A stretch of 64,000 nt of DNA from UBA11358 sp049517655 (GTDB taxonomy: Bacteria; Verrucomicrobiota; Verrucomicrobiia; Limisphaerales; UBA11358). The stretch covers positions 620,001-684,000 of the forward strand of contig JBEKRQ010000001.1 of NCBI GenBank assembly GCA_049517655.1. The letters run 5' to 3'. This document shows positions 26,797 through 35,012 of the stretch, in pieces. Both the position numbers and the translations under genes were made by a program. The notes under the pieces are model-generated. The model was not told the DNA's origin. It saw only the letters and a program-made list of their open reading frames with translations, and did no database searches. Each line of letters starts with the position of its first letter. The first letter of the stretch is position 1.

Positions 26797-26837
26797 CGCC
26801 CGCCGAGCGCAACCTGCCCCTTACCGAAAGGACAAAT

Positions 26838-27101
26838 TTGCACGGCAGTTTTGATTTCATGAAAATCCGATTATTCATCAAACCGTATTGCCCATGGTGT
26901 CAAAGAGTCATGCACTGGCTCGATGATCACGACATTCAATATGAAAAGTTGGATGTCATCGCGGACTCTGGGGCATACAAAGAAATGGTCAAGCTGTCCG
27001 GTCAGGAACTCGTGCCGGTGATTGACGTGGATGGAAAAGTGCTGGCGGATTTTGAGCCGAGACAATTGACGAAATTTTGGAAAAAACTTGGCCACAGATA
27101 A
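26838..27101 (+). CDS. grx: Glutaredoxin
   Basis: About 87 residues with active site YCPWCQRV and the cis-Pro loop LVPVIDVDG, as in class I glutaredoxins. The AAAGGA box suits the TTG at 26838; ATG 26859 is the alternative and gives an 80-residue protein starting MKIRLFIKP. It reduces disulfides with glutathione or a similar thiol. The last codons (GHR-stop) fall within a dispersed inverted repeat, so the C-terminus was probably rewritten by it. Confidence 0.88.
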   Translation: MHGSFDFMKIRLFIKPYCPWCQRVMHWLDDHDIQYEKLDVIADSGAYKEMVKLSGQELVPVIDVDGKVLADFEPRQLTKFWKKLGHR

Positions 27102-27226
27102 GAAAGCATCCGCAGATTTCGCGAATTCGCGCAGATTAGGATGAGGCAGGTTCAATCAGCGAAAATCTGTGTAATCTGCGGACAAAATATTTTTAATCTG
27201 TGTTCCATCTGTGGCCAAATAATTAA
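27090..27226. repeat. Imperfect inverted repeat between grx and lipA
   Basis: GGCCACAGAT near the left end is mirrored by ATCTGTGGCC at the right; inside, ATCCGCAGATT is mirrored by AATCTGCGG. It fills the whole gap and overlaps the grx stop codon. Confidence 0.6.
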
Positions 27227-28174
27227 ATGACAACGATTGAATTAAAACCACGACCGCGTTTGCCGGACTGGTTGCGCATCAAACTGCCAACGTCAGACAG
27301 CTACGCGCGCACGCACAACCTGCTGGACGAATTGAAGCTGCACACGGTCTGCGAAAGCGCAAAATGCCCGAACCATTGGGAGTGCTGGAGCAAAGGCACG
27401 GCGACGTTTATGATTGCCGGAGACCGCTGCACGCGCGCCTGCGGCTTTTGCGCGGTGACGACGGCCAAGCCGCTGCCACTCGAAGTGGATGAGCCGATGC
27501 GCGTCGCCGAAGCCACGTGCCGGCTGCGGCTGCGGCATATCGTCATTACGGCAGTGGCACGCGACGATTTGGCAGACGGCGGCGCGGAGCATTTTCGCCG
27601 GACCATTGAAGCTGTGCGCGCATTGAACCCGGGCATCATCATCGAAGTGCTCGTGCCGGACTTCAATGACAGTGACGAATCCATTGACACCGTACTCGCG
27701 GCCAATCCGCACATTTTCAATCACAATCTGGAAACCATTCGACGGCTGACGCCGGCGGTGCGTTCGCGTGCGACTTATGACCGTTCATTGAGCGTCCTGT
27801 GTAAAGTGAAGGCGAAGCGCGGCGGTTCGATTTATACAAAATCCGGCTTGATGCTCGGTCTGGGCGAAACTGAAGAGGAAATTTTCACAGCGATGCGTGA
27901 TTTGCGCGCGGCGAATTGCGATATGTTGACACTCGGCCAGTATTTGCAGCCGACGCTGAAGCATTTGCCAGTCGTTGAATTTGTCCGCCCGGAAAAATTT
28001 GCGGAATACAAGGTTTGCGCCGGGGAAATGGGTTTTGTTCACGCCGCGAGCGGACCAGTGGTGCGGAGTTCCTACCACGCGGATGAATTCACATTGCCGT
28101 CACCGAGCCGGGGAAAATGGGTTGCGGTGAACGATGAGATAAATCACGACACAAAAGCACACAATTCCAATTGA
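27227..28174 (+). CDS. lipA: Lipoyl synthase
   Basis: 315 residues. The auxiliary cluster cysteines are in CESAKCPNHWECW and the radical-SAM cysteines in CTRACGFCAV; the C-terminal RSSYHA motif, whose Ser ligates the auxiliary cluster, is present. It inserts sulfur into protein-bound octanoyl groups. Its targets in this window are AceF and GcvH. The 3' end overlaps the convergent GNAT gene by 75 nt, an unusually long convergent overlap. Confidence 0.96.
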   Translation: MTTIELKPRPRLPDWLRIKLPTSDSYARTHNLLDELKLHTVCESAKCPNHWECWSKGTATFMIAGDRCTRACGFCAVTTAKPLPLEVDEPMRVAEATCRLRLRHIVITAVARDDLADGGAEHFRRTIEAVRALNPGIIIEVLVPDFNDSDESIDTVLAANPHIFNHNLETIRRLTPAVRSRATYDRSLSVLCKVKAKRGGSIYTKSGLMLGLGETEEEIFTAMRDLRAANCDMLTLGQYLQPTLKHLPVVEFVRPEKFAEYKVCAGEMGFVHAASGPVVRSSYHADEFTLPSPSRGKWVAVNDEINHDTKAHNSN

Positions 28175-28729
28175 GAAGCCGATAATGGTAATGATGGTTT
28201 TTAGTGTTTGGGCTTGCTCACGAAGACGGGCGGCACTCTTTTTTTCATCGGACATGAAGGCGGCTAAATCCTTATCAAGCGCGTTGGCGATAACTTCTTC
28301 GTCCTTGAGTTGCAGAGTGAACCATTTGCCGCTGTCCTGATTCCATTCTTCAGGCAAACGGGAGAGCTTTTCCACACTGGCGGACCGAAAACCTGACCGG
28401 GTCCAAAACGGAGCAGCGTCCTGTATCCAGAGCCGGAAAACGCCGTGATTTGAGGCAAGCTTCAGAATGCGCTCCCAAAATAAATGCCGTGCATGGTCGG
28501 CGAGGGCAAAGTCAAAGAAACCTTCGCTGTGCAATCGCGCGTGTCGCCGGACGATTTGTATGCCGATTGCACCAAGAAGCTTGCCGTCGTCAGTTTCAGC
28601 GACCAGAAATTCAGTTGGCCGTCTCCCCAACTTCCTGGCGGGCAAAAGCATGGATTTCCACAGCACTTTGAGACCTTGAAGATCATCTGTCGTCGCGCGG
28701 CGGACGCGAAGCTGCAACGGTTTTGTCAC
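28100..28729 (-). CDS. GNAT-like protein with C-terminal membrane anchor
   Basis: 209 residues. The first ~140 (RVRRATTDDLQGLKVLWKSM ... FLVAETDDGKLLGAIGIQIV ... FWTRSGF) read as a GNAT acetyltransferase fold, although the acetyl-CoA loop is weak. A charged linker then leads to one transmembrane helix (TIITIIGFSIGIVCFCVVIYLI) at the very end, giving a tail-anchored protein. Substrate unknown. It overlaps the end of lipA in the opposite direction; part of the TM helix and the tail are antisense to lipA. Confidence 0.6.
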   Translation of the reverse strand: MTKPLQLRVRRATTDDLQGLKVLWKSMLLPARKLGRRPTEFLVAETDDGKLLGAIGIQIVRRHARLHSEGFFDFALADHARHLFWERILKLASNHGVFRLWIQDAAPFWTRSGFRSASVEKLSRLPEEWNQDSGKWFTLQLKDEEVIANALDKDLAAFMSDEKKSAARLREQAQTLKTIITIIGFSIGIVCFCVVIYLIVHRNPFSPAR

Positions 28730-28923
28730 AAACTGGATATTACTGCAACTGGAGCAAAAAGAAAAGCGCTGGAGCGTTCGGAACTGTTGGGCCGGCTAAA
28801 TTTGGCAATGACGACGATGCGACCGTGTTTTTTCATGCCGAATAAGCCTTTGATAAAACAGATGACAATTTACTTTTATACGGACTTGTGTCACTCTCAA
28901 ACTAAACCAACTGGATTCGAACC

Positions 28924-29574
28924 ATGAGCAGTTTAAACACGCAACAACTTCTGGGTGCGCTTGAATGGCGCTACGCGACAAAAGTCTTCGATCCCAATAA
29001 AAAAATCCCGATTGAAGTCTGGAAAACCCTGGAACGCGCGCTTGTGCTTTCGCCCAGTTCCTACGGTTTGCAACCGTATCGTTTCATTGTCCTGACCGAT
29101 CCGGCCAGACGCGCCGAGTTGCTGCCGCATTCCTGGAATCAGCGGCAGGTTGTGGACGCTTCGCACCTCGTTGTGTTCACCGCGCGGACGAAAGTGACTG
29201 AAGCGGATGTGGATCATTTGATTCAACACACCAGTCAAGTTCGCAAAATTCCAGCCGGGTCGCTCAACGCTTATCGCGGCATGATGCTCGGCGATATTGT
29301 CAACGGCCCGCGCAGTAAGGTTGTTTTCGAATGGTCGGCGCGGCAAACCTACATCGCGCTCGGCAATCTGCTGACCTGCGCCGCCACTCTCGGCGTGGAC
29401 GCCTGCCCAATGGAAGGTTTTGTGCCCGCCGAATATGACCGCCTGCTCGGCTTGAGCGATAGCGGTTACGCAACGGTGGCGCAGTGCGCGCTGGGCTATC
29501 GTTCGCCCGACGACAAATACTCAAAACTGCCCAAAGTTCGTTTTGATGCAAAAGAACTTGTGCAACATGTCTGA
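28924..29574 (+). CDS. Nitroreductase-type NAD(P)H flavin oxidoreductase
   Basis: 216 residues, FMN-dependent NfsB/NfnB-like fold. WRYATKVFDP at the start, LSPSSYGLQPYRFIVL for FMN binding, and the GVDACPMEGF segment are typical. Such enzymes reduce nitro compounds, quinones or dihydropteridines; the natural substrate is unknown. A DoxX-type membrane protein follows 17 nt later with its own GGAGG box, suggesting a two-gene redox unit. Confidence 0.88.
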   Translation: MSSLNTQQLLGALEWRYATKVFDPNKKIPIEVWKTLERALVLSPSSYGLQPYRFIVLTDPARRAELLPHSWNQRQVVDASHLVVFTARTKVTEADVDHLIQHTSQVRKIPAGSLNAYRGMMLGDIVNGPRSKVVFEWSARQTYIALGNLLTCAATLGVDACPMEGFVPAEYDRLLGLSDSGYATVAQCALGYRSPDDKYSKLPKVRFDAKELVQHV

Positions 29575-29591
29575 ATCCATCGGAGGAAATC

Positions 29592-30008
29592 ATGATTAAA
29601 AAAATCTTTGCCCCCGGGAATGATTCCGCACTCACCAGCCTTGGATTGCTCACCCTTCGACTTTGGCTTGGGTTGGCGATGTTCTTCAATCACGGTCTGG
29701 ACAAGCTCACTCATTTCAGCGACATGGCGTTGAAATTCCCCGATCCGTTGGGCATCGGCCAAACGCCGAGTCTGGCCCTTGTAGTTTTTGCGGAAACTGC
29801 GGGCGCATTATTGCTGGCTTTTGGGTTGTTGACGCGCTTTGCCGCGCTGACGTTGGTGATAGACCTTGGCGTTGCGTTTCTCATGATTCACAAGACGGTG
29901 AATGGAGCGGGCGAACTGGCGTTTATCTATTCAGCAGGTTACGCAGCACTTTTGATTGCAGGTGGAGGCCGCTTTTCAGTGGATAAGGCGTTGTTTGGTA
30001 AAAAATAG
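29592..30008 (+). CDS. DoxX family membrane protein
   Basis: 138 residues with four hydrophobic helices (GLLTLRLWLGLAMFFNHGLDKL; LALVVFAETAGALLLAFGLLT; AALTLVIDLGVAFLMI; LAFIYSAGYAALLIAGGG). DoxX proteins are often paired with oxidoreductases and linked to sulfur or oxidative stress, but the exact role is not known. Likely cotranscribed with the nitroreductase. Confidence 0.88.
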   Translation: MIKKIFAPGNDSALTSLGLLTLRLWLGLAMFFNHGLDKLTHFSDMALKFPDPLGIGQTPSLALVVFAETAGALLLAFGLLTRFAALTLVIDLGVAFLMIHKTVNGAGELAFIYSAGYAALLIAGGGRFSVDKALFGKK

Positions 30009-30056
30009 AGTGCGTTCATTGAAGTGATATTGAAACTGGCGGCTTGCCGGGTTTAC

Positions 30057-30296
30057 TTAAAAAATTTCTTTCAATCTTCGCCGGCCCGTTGCCGATTTAT
30101 AAAATTTCTCTTTCTGCCGGGCTTCACTCAATGTTTCAAATGATTCAGTATAAATCACCTTATAGGGACGATATAGGCTCGAGGATTTAACTCTACCCGC
30201 ATTATGCTCGCCCAAACGTTTTTCGACATCGTCTGTAACACCGGTGTAGGTCCGTGTTTTAGTCTCATTAAGAAGAATATAAACGTGATAGATCAT
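30057..30296 (-). CDS. GIY-YIG domain endonuclease-like protein
   Basis: 79 residues, a whole single-domain GIY-YIG protein of the YhbQ/UPF0213 kind: YHVYILLNETKTRTYTGVTD carries the motif in variant form (HVYIL...TYTG), followed by Arg and Glu in KRLGEHN. Such proteins may act on damaged DNA. It stands alone between DoxX and tRNA-Ser. Confidence 0.85.
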   Translation of the reverse strand: MIYHVYILLNETKTRTYTGVTDDVEKRLGEHNAGRVKSSSLYRPYKVIYTESFETLSEARQKEKFYKSATGRRRLKEIF

Positions 30297-30320
30297 GTCA
30301 TCTGTTGGCGGATCCGCCTT

Positions 30321-30385
30321 GTCAAAATTGTTTTATAATTTTGACGGGCGAGATCTCGCCAAAATTTTTCCTCGAAAAATTTTGG
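30321..30385. repeat. Triple palindrome abutting tRNA-Ser
   Basis: Three perfect dyads in a row: GTCAAAATT/AATTTTGAC (30321-30345), GGCGAGATCTCGCC (30347-30360) and CCAAAATTTTTC/GAAAAATTTTGG (30359-30385). The last touches the 3' end of the tRNA and may act as its terminator or processing signal. Confidence 0.6.
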
Positions 30386-30473
30386 CGGAGAGAGAGGGAT
30401 TCGAACCCTCGATACCCTTTTGGAGTATGCACGCTTTCCAGGCGTGTGCCTTCAGCCACTCGGCCATCTCTCC
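30386..30473 (-). tRNA. tRNA-Ser(GGA)
   Basis: Long-variable-arm tRNA on the - strand: acceptor GGAGAGA/TCTCTCC with discriminator G, anticodon arm CACGC-CTGGAAA-GCGTG (anticodon GGA), variable arm ATACTCC...GGGTAT, T loop GGTTCGAATCC. 88 nt without encoded CCA. Confidence 0.96.
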
Positions 30474-30584
30474 ACCCAGCCGCACTGTCGCCAACCTGAC
30501 CGCAGTTTTCAATTCAAAAACTTCACAGGAGGAACAGTTCGAAAGTTTCGGTGCTGCTGAGGCTCATGATGATCCGGTTTGAGT

Positions 30585-30645
30585 CTTTGGACTGCGGCGA
30601 CATGTCGCCGCTTTGAAAGCGCGGACATGTCCGCGCACTCCAAAA
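30585..30645. repeat. Palindromic interspersed element, short copy
   Basis: GGACTGCGGCGACATGTCGC then GCGCGGACATGTCCGCGCAC: two nested dyads each centred on ACATGT, bounded by GGACTGCGG and GCGCACTCC. It has the same border words as the element at 2755-2847. Confidence 0.65.
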
Positions 30646-30718
30646 TTTTCGGCTCACGAAGACACTCGCCCCACCAAATCAGAAACACGCCGGAGCGGAG
30701 ACCGGCGCTCCATATCTG

Positions 30719-32986
30719 CTAAGCCTGCAACACGCCACCCCGGCTCGCGTTGGTGACGAGCTTCCGGTAACGCGCCAGCCAGCCCCCCAAGTCGTGCTTC
30801 ACCGGCTGCCAAGTCTTCCTCCGTTCGGCAAGTTCAGCCTCGGGAATGAGGATGTCCATCTTCCGGTTCGGGAAATCAATGCGGATGCGATCTCCGGCCT
30901 TGAGCAAACCAATTGGACCGCCCTCGGCAGCCTCGGGTGAAACGTGGCCGATGCACGCGCCCGCCGTGCCGCCGCTAAACCGGCCATCGGTGATGAGCGC
31001 GATTTTGTCGCCCAAGCCCATGCCGGCAATATAGCTCGTCGGTGACAACATTTCCTGCATGCCCGGTCCGCCGCGCGGGCCTTCGTTGCGGATGATGACC
31101 ACGTCGCCGGCCTTGACCTTGCCGGCGAGAATGCCGGCACAGGCGTCATCCTGGCTTTCAAAGATTACACAGGGGCCTTCAAAAACGAAGCCCTGGCCGC
31201 AGCTTTTCTTGAACTCATCGCTGATGCCGGCTGTTTTTACCACACTGCCCTCGGGTGCGAGTTGGCCGTAGAGAATCGCGAGTCCGCCGTCTTTCGTGTA
31301 GGCGGTTTCCTTCGTGCGGATGCAATCCTGCGCGTCAAACATGAACGCCGGGTCGTAAGGCATCAGGCCACTGGGCTGAATCTTGGCGAGGTGTTTCGGG
31401 TCGGTGTCAAACTCGGCGCGGGTGATGACCCAGTTACGCACCTTCCTGGCGCGCACCATCGCAAACGGCGCGCGGGCGCCACCCTTCTCGTAGCGCCAGA
31501 ACAACAGGACCGGCAATTTGCGGAACTCGCCGAGTTCGGCCAGGATCAGCCCCTTCGATTCCTGAAGTTGCTGTTCGATGGCCGAACGAAGTTGTTCGTG
31601 CCCTTTGAGAACGACGCCTCCGGGCATCTTCACCACCACTTTCCTGTCATACAAAGCCAGTTGGGCTTCGATGTCATCGGCGTTCCATGCGGCAGCCTCG
31701 CGCCAGAACGTGATGGCGAGCGGATCGGCGGGAAAAAACATCATCGGTTTCGGCGCAAGATTGCCGCTCGCGGTGCGTGCGGCGGTGCCCATTTTGTCGT
31801 TCGGATCCACGACAATCGCCGACGCACCGGAGACGCGGACAGCCTTCGCCCACGCAGTGCACTTCTCGGAACGCACGTCCCATTCATCAATGTTCGCGCC
31901 GAGCGTTTTGCCGGTGACGGTCTTGCATGACGTGTTGAGCACGCCCATACGTTTGAGTTCGCCGAGGATGGTGTGGATGCCGCCGGCGCGATGCACGTCC
32001 TGCACGTGGTAGGCCGATGACGGCGAAACCTTGCACAGGCACGGAATGCGGCGTGAGATGTCGTCAATGCGTTTGATGTCATACGGAATGCCGGCTTCGC
32101 GCGCGATGGCGAGGGTGTGGAGAACCGTGTTTGTTGAGCCGCCCATTGCGACGTCGAGCATGATGGAGTTATCAAATGCTTCCAGCGTGGCGATGTCGCG
32201 CGGTTTCAGATCATGCTCGATGAGCTTGAGAATCGCGCGGGCAGCGCGGTCGTAGAGCGCCTCACGCTCCTTGGAAACGGCAAGAATGGTGCCATTGCCG
32301 GGCAACGCCATGCCAAGCGCTTCGCAAAGGCAGTTCATCGAATTTGCCGTGAACATTCCCGAACAGGAACCGCACGTCGGACACGCGGTTTGTTCGAGTT
32401 TCTTCAATTGCTCCTCGGTGATTTTGCCGGCTTTGAATTCGCCCACGCCCTTGAAAACGGAAATCAAGTCGGATTTTTCGGTTGCAGGCTGAAGATAGGA
32501 CGCGAGGTCCTCATGCGCGGCCTTTTGTTCGGCAATGCCAGCGGCCATCGGACCGCCGCTGACGAACACCGTCGGGATGTTGACGCGCATGGCGGCCATC
32601 AACATGCCGGGAACAATCTTGTCGCAGTTCGGGATGCAAACCATGCCGTCGAAGCAATGCGCCTTGAGCATGGTCTCGACGCAGTCGGCGATGAGTTCGC
32701 GCGACGGCAGAGAATACTTCATACCGGGGTGGCCCATGGCGATGCCGTCGTCCACGCCGATGGTGTTGAAGATGAATGGCACGCCACCGGCCTCGCGCAC
32801 AAGGTGTTTGACGAGGGCGCCGACCTCGTTGAGGTGGGCATGGCCGGGGATGCAATCGGTGTAACTGTTGCAGATGGCGATGAACGGCTTGTCCCAGTCG
32901 GCTTCGGACTCGATGGAACCGGTGGCGCGAAGCAGCGCGCGGTGCGGCGCGCGTTCAAAACCTTTTTTGATGATGTCAGAGCGCAT
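30719..32986 (-). CDS. ilvD: Dihydroxy-acid dehydratase with internal NTF2-like domain
   Basis: 755 residues, against the usual 555-620. Residues 1-370 are normal IlvD: cluster cysteines in CNSYTDC (C45), CIPNCDK (C121) and CPTCGSCSGMF (C205). Residues ~560-755 are again normal, with KDGGLAILYGQLAPEG and the catalytic Ser in DGRFSGGTAGACIGHVSPEA. Between them (~371-555, bases about 31,320-31,876) is an extra domain. Its core FWREAAAWNADDIEAQLALY...VVVKMPGGVVLKGHEQLRSAI reads as an NTF2/SnoaL-like alpha+beta barrel. The enzyme dehydrates dihydroxy acids in Ile, Val and pantothenate synthesis. The ORF is intact, so the insert is tolerated. Confidence 0.92.
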   Translation of the reverse strand: MRSDIIKKGFERAPHRALLRATGSIESEADWDKPFIAICNSYTDCIPGHAHLNEVGALVKHLVREAGGVPFIFNTIGVDDGIAMGHPGMKYSLPSRELIADCVETMLKAHCFDGMVCIPNCDKIVPGMLMAAMRVNIPTVFVSGGPMAAGIAEQKAAHEDLASYLQPATEKSDLISVFKGVGEFKAGKITEEQLKKLEQTACPTCGSCSGMFTANSMNCLCEALGMALPGNGTILAVSKEREALYDRAARAILKLIEHDLKPRDIATLEAFDNSIMLDVAMGGSTNTVLHTLAIAREAGIPYDIKRIDDISRRIPCLCKVSPSSAYHVQDVHRAGGIHTILGELKRMGVLNTSCKTVTGKTLGANIDEWDVRSEKCTAWAKAVRVSGASAIVVDPNDKMGTAARTASGNLAPKPMMFFPADPLAITFWREAAAWNADDIEAQLALYDRKVVVKMPGGVVLKGHEQLRSAIEQQLQESKGLILAELGEFRKLPVLLFWRYEKGGARAPFAMVRARKVRNWVITRAEFDTDPKHLAKIQPSGLMPYDPAFMFDAQDCIRTKETAYTKDGGLAILYGQLAPEGSVVKTAGISDEFKKSCGQGFVFEGPCVIFESQDDACAGILAGKVKAGDVVIIRNEGPRGGPGMQEMLSPTSYIAGMGLGDKIALITDGRFSGGTAGACIGHVSPEAAEGGPIGLLKAGDRIRIDFPNRKMDILIPEAELAERRKTWQPVKHDLGGWLARYRKLVTNASRGGVLQA

Positions 32987-32989
32987 GGC

Positions 32990-33025
32990 GATTTACGATT
33001 TACGATTGTCGATTGTCGAATTAAA
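32990..33025 (-). repeat. Heptamer run in the ilvD leader
   Basis: CGATTTA twice, CGATTGT twice, then CGAATTA, directly before the ilvD start codon. It leaves no usual ribosome site, so the ATG of ilvD may depend on this repeat or on a downstream start. Confidence 0.6.
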
Positions 33026-33289
33026 GCGGCACAAAGGCCACGGCCAAGTTAAGCCGCAATTGCCCGAATTGTCACGCATTTGCTCAGACAACCACTCTCC
33101 TTGTCAGACCGCTGATGGCGTGAAATACTCCCCGTCGCATGGAAACGGGCAAATCCAAGATAGTGAATCGGGGTTTCTTCAAGGCCGACTTCGATTATCC
33201 CACGGCCCACGGCCCAGGCGGAAACCAGGCTGCGTCGTTGAAATGGGTGGCAGAGGTCGAACCCTCGGAGCTTTTCGCCTTCAAGGAGT

Positions 33290-33396
33290 GTCAGGACTTA
33301 TCACCCGCTGTTTTGCTTCAATCAGTTTGGCGATGTGGAGCGAGTCCTGCTGCGCGACGGCAACGTGCATAGCACCAAGGATTATCGGACATGGTA
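33290..33396 (+). pseudogene. Fragment of an IS1380-type transposase
   Basis: One frame reads TYHPLFCFNQFGDVERVLLR then DGNVHSTKDYRTWYQ, which I recognise as an internal stretch of IS1380-family transposases (YHPLF.FNQFGD.E...LR.GNVHS). Both the upstream and downstream parts of the transposase are missing, no terminal repeats are visible, and the frame soon loses similarity. The rest of the 32,987-33,600 gap holds the ilvD leader heptamers and the promoter region of the PEP-CTERM gene, and no other credible gene. Confidence 0.6.
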
Positions 33397-33600
33397 TCAA
33401 TCATTAAATTTACCAATGTTTACAAGGGGAAAGTGCTGTTTTGCTAGTGGAGAATTCTCTATGAGAATCATAGTTTTATCCATTCCATAAGAAGACGGCC
33501 TTGATAAGATGCCTTTGTTGGGAAAACTTGAAGTCAGAAATTTGTTTATTCAAGTCAAGTTTAAAAACTAAACAACCACCAGATAATTAAGGAAACCATC

Positions 33601-34143
33601 ATGAAGAACAAAGCATTGTGCGTGCTGGCCGCCGCCTTGGCAACCAGTCTTATGGCCACCCCGGCTCATGCCATAACCCCGATATCATCGGACGAAGTCA
33701 TCTACACTCCGATCAGTCTTGATATCTTCCTCCCGGAAAACGGGCCGCCAAATTCGGAGTACCTGCCAGCGTTCGCGCAGGTAGCCAACTTGCCGAACCA
33801 GGCGGTCCTCATGTTTGAAGGAGTGCCGAGCACAGGCCAAGCTGTGTTGAGCGACGCGCTCTGGGTGCAGGCGGGGTACCTCTATTTCGAGTCCGACTAC
33901 AACGATGTGCTCACCTATTATCCAGGTTCGACCGTCGTCCCTACGGTGGCGAGCATTCAGGAAACGGGAACATTGCAGGATTTGGGAGTGTTGCTGATGC
34001 TTCCCACCGGAGGTCCTGCAATGGCGCCCGGAACCTTGCTGGTGTCAAGTGATATTACTGATGTTCCCGAACCTTCCGCACTCGCCCTGATCGGCATGGG
34101 CGGGACAGCGTTGGCGGCGTTCCTCCGTCGGCGCAAAGCCTAG
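33601..34143 (+). CDS. PEP-CTERM sorting-signal surface protein
   Basis: 180 residues: signal peptide (LAAALATSLMATPAHA), a ~120-residue extracellular part of unknown function, then VPEPSALALIGMGGTALAAF and a final RRRKA. This C-terminus is the PEP-CTERM tripartite signal (PEP, hydrophobic helix, basic tail), read by exosortase and typical of EPS-associated surface proteins. AAGGAAA lies 7 nt before the ATG. No exosortase is in the window. Confidence 0.88.
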   Translation: MKNKALCVLAAALATSLMATPAHAITPISSDEVIYTPISLDIFLPENGPPNSEYLPAFAQVANLPNQAVLMFEGVPSTGQAVLSDALWVQAGYLYFESDYNDVLTYYPGSTVVPTVASIQETGTLQDLGVLLMLPTGGPAMAPGTLLVSSDITDVPEPSALALIGMGGTALAAFLRRRKA

Positions 34144-34228
34144 GTTGCGGTCAGACCAACCGCGGATAAGGTGGCAAGCCGGGTCGATACGCGGCTGGCG
34201 CACGGAAGGTGTGTCGCCGGGCTTCCTA

Positions 34229-34603
34229 TCAATCAAAGGTGGTGCCGAACCATTTTTGATAGAGCGGTCCGACCACCGGCATGGGAGTCATCTGGCCGTT
34301 GATCGCGGCGATTAATCCCAAAACCCAAAGCACCAGCAGTGAACACCATAAAACCAAAATGGCCAGCCAGCCGAGGATCGGGATGAAGATAAGAATGAAT
34401 TGACAGACCACAACGGCGACCCACGTCAGGATAAACCCGAGCATTTGCCGGAGATGAAACGCGCCCAGCTTCGTCTTTTTGTTGCTGTGAATGATGATCG
34501 CGACAATGAAGCCAATCAATGTGAGGTAGGCGACGATGGCGACGGTTTTGTCTTCACCGGCGGTTGCCGGCGGCGGAGTTTGTGCCGGAGTCGTGGTATC
34601 CAT
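34229..34603 (-). CDS. DUF4870 membrane protein
   Basis: 124 residues from ATG 34603, backed by AAAGGA 8 nt upstream; the reading further upstream is translated repeat sequence. Four hydrophobic segments with KTKLGAFHLRQMLGFIL between the first and second fit DUF4870, a family of small inner-membrane proteins of unknown role. Confidence 0.85.
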   Translation of the reverse strand: MDTTTPAQTPPPATAGEDKTVAIVAYLTLIGFIVAIIIHSNKKTKLGAFHLRQMLGFILTWVAVVVCQFILIFIPILGWLAILVLWCSLLVLWVLGLIAAINGQMTPMPVVGPLYQKWFGTTFD

Positions 34604-34736
34604 AGCAATATCCTTTCGGGTTTTGGGTTTGCCAACAACGACATCGGTGATGCTATTCCGGAGCCGCCCGGCGTCAAGCGGTGATTTTGGCAAAACCCGT
34701 CCGCGCCACTTCATCGTCCGCATCGGAACACGCCCC

Positions 34737-34806
34737 TGACCACGTTTCGCGCAAGCGAACAATGCGAATTGGGGCATCCATCTAGTGGCGGGCTTGGGAA
34801 GCCAAT
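34737..34806. repeat. Interspersed element copy 1 (CATCTAGTGGCGGGCTTGGG)
   Basis: About 70 nt running from CACGTTTCGCGCAAGCGAAC to GGCTTGGGAAGCC. The second copy at 41,604-41,678 is over 80% alike by eye. Inverted words TTCGCG...CAAGCGAA suggest a small hairpin at the left end. It lies 5' of the DUF4870 gene. Confidence 0.7.
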
Positions 34807-34859
34807 TCTTCTCCGTATTCCACCCTCGCTGTTGAAACGCCGGAGTGCGGCTGTCCTCG

Positions 34860-34935
34860 GTAGGGCGCGATCTCCGCATCGCGCCGATGGAAGTTCCGCT
34901 TCCCCATGGCGGCTCGCTCGGAGAGCGAGCCCTAC
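34860..34935. repeat. GTAGGGC...GCCCTAC inverted-repeat element
   Basis: Outer arms GTAGGGC and GCCCTAC enclose two hairpins, GGCGCGAT...ATCGCGCC and GGCTCGCTC...GAGCGAGCC. The gap 34,604-35,012 contains this, the previous element and the promoter of the + strand gene at 35,013. Confidence 0.7.
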
Positions 34936-35012
34936 CTGTTACTCAAATTTCCTTCCCTCCCCTGCCCGCTTCTGGTTTTCTTGTCGCAATCCAATTTAAA
35001 CCATAACCATCC

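Noticed and set aside
32986..33120. Leader peptide attenuator or T-box before ilvD
   Set aside because: No run of Ile/Val/Leu codons and no T-box sequence; the leader is filled by heptamer repeats.
33139..33372. 77-codon frame before the PEP-CTERM gene
   Set aside because: No ribosome site and no recognisable family; the transposase likeness is in a different frame of the same DNA.
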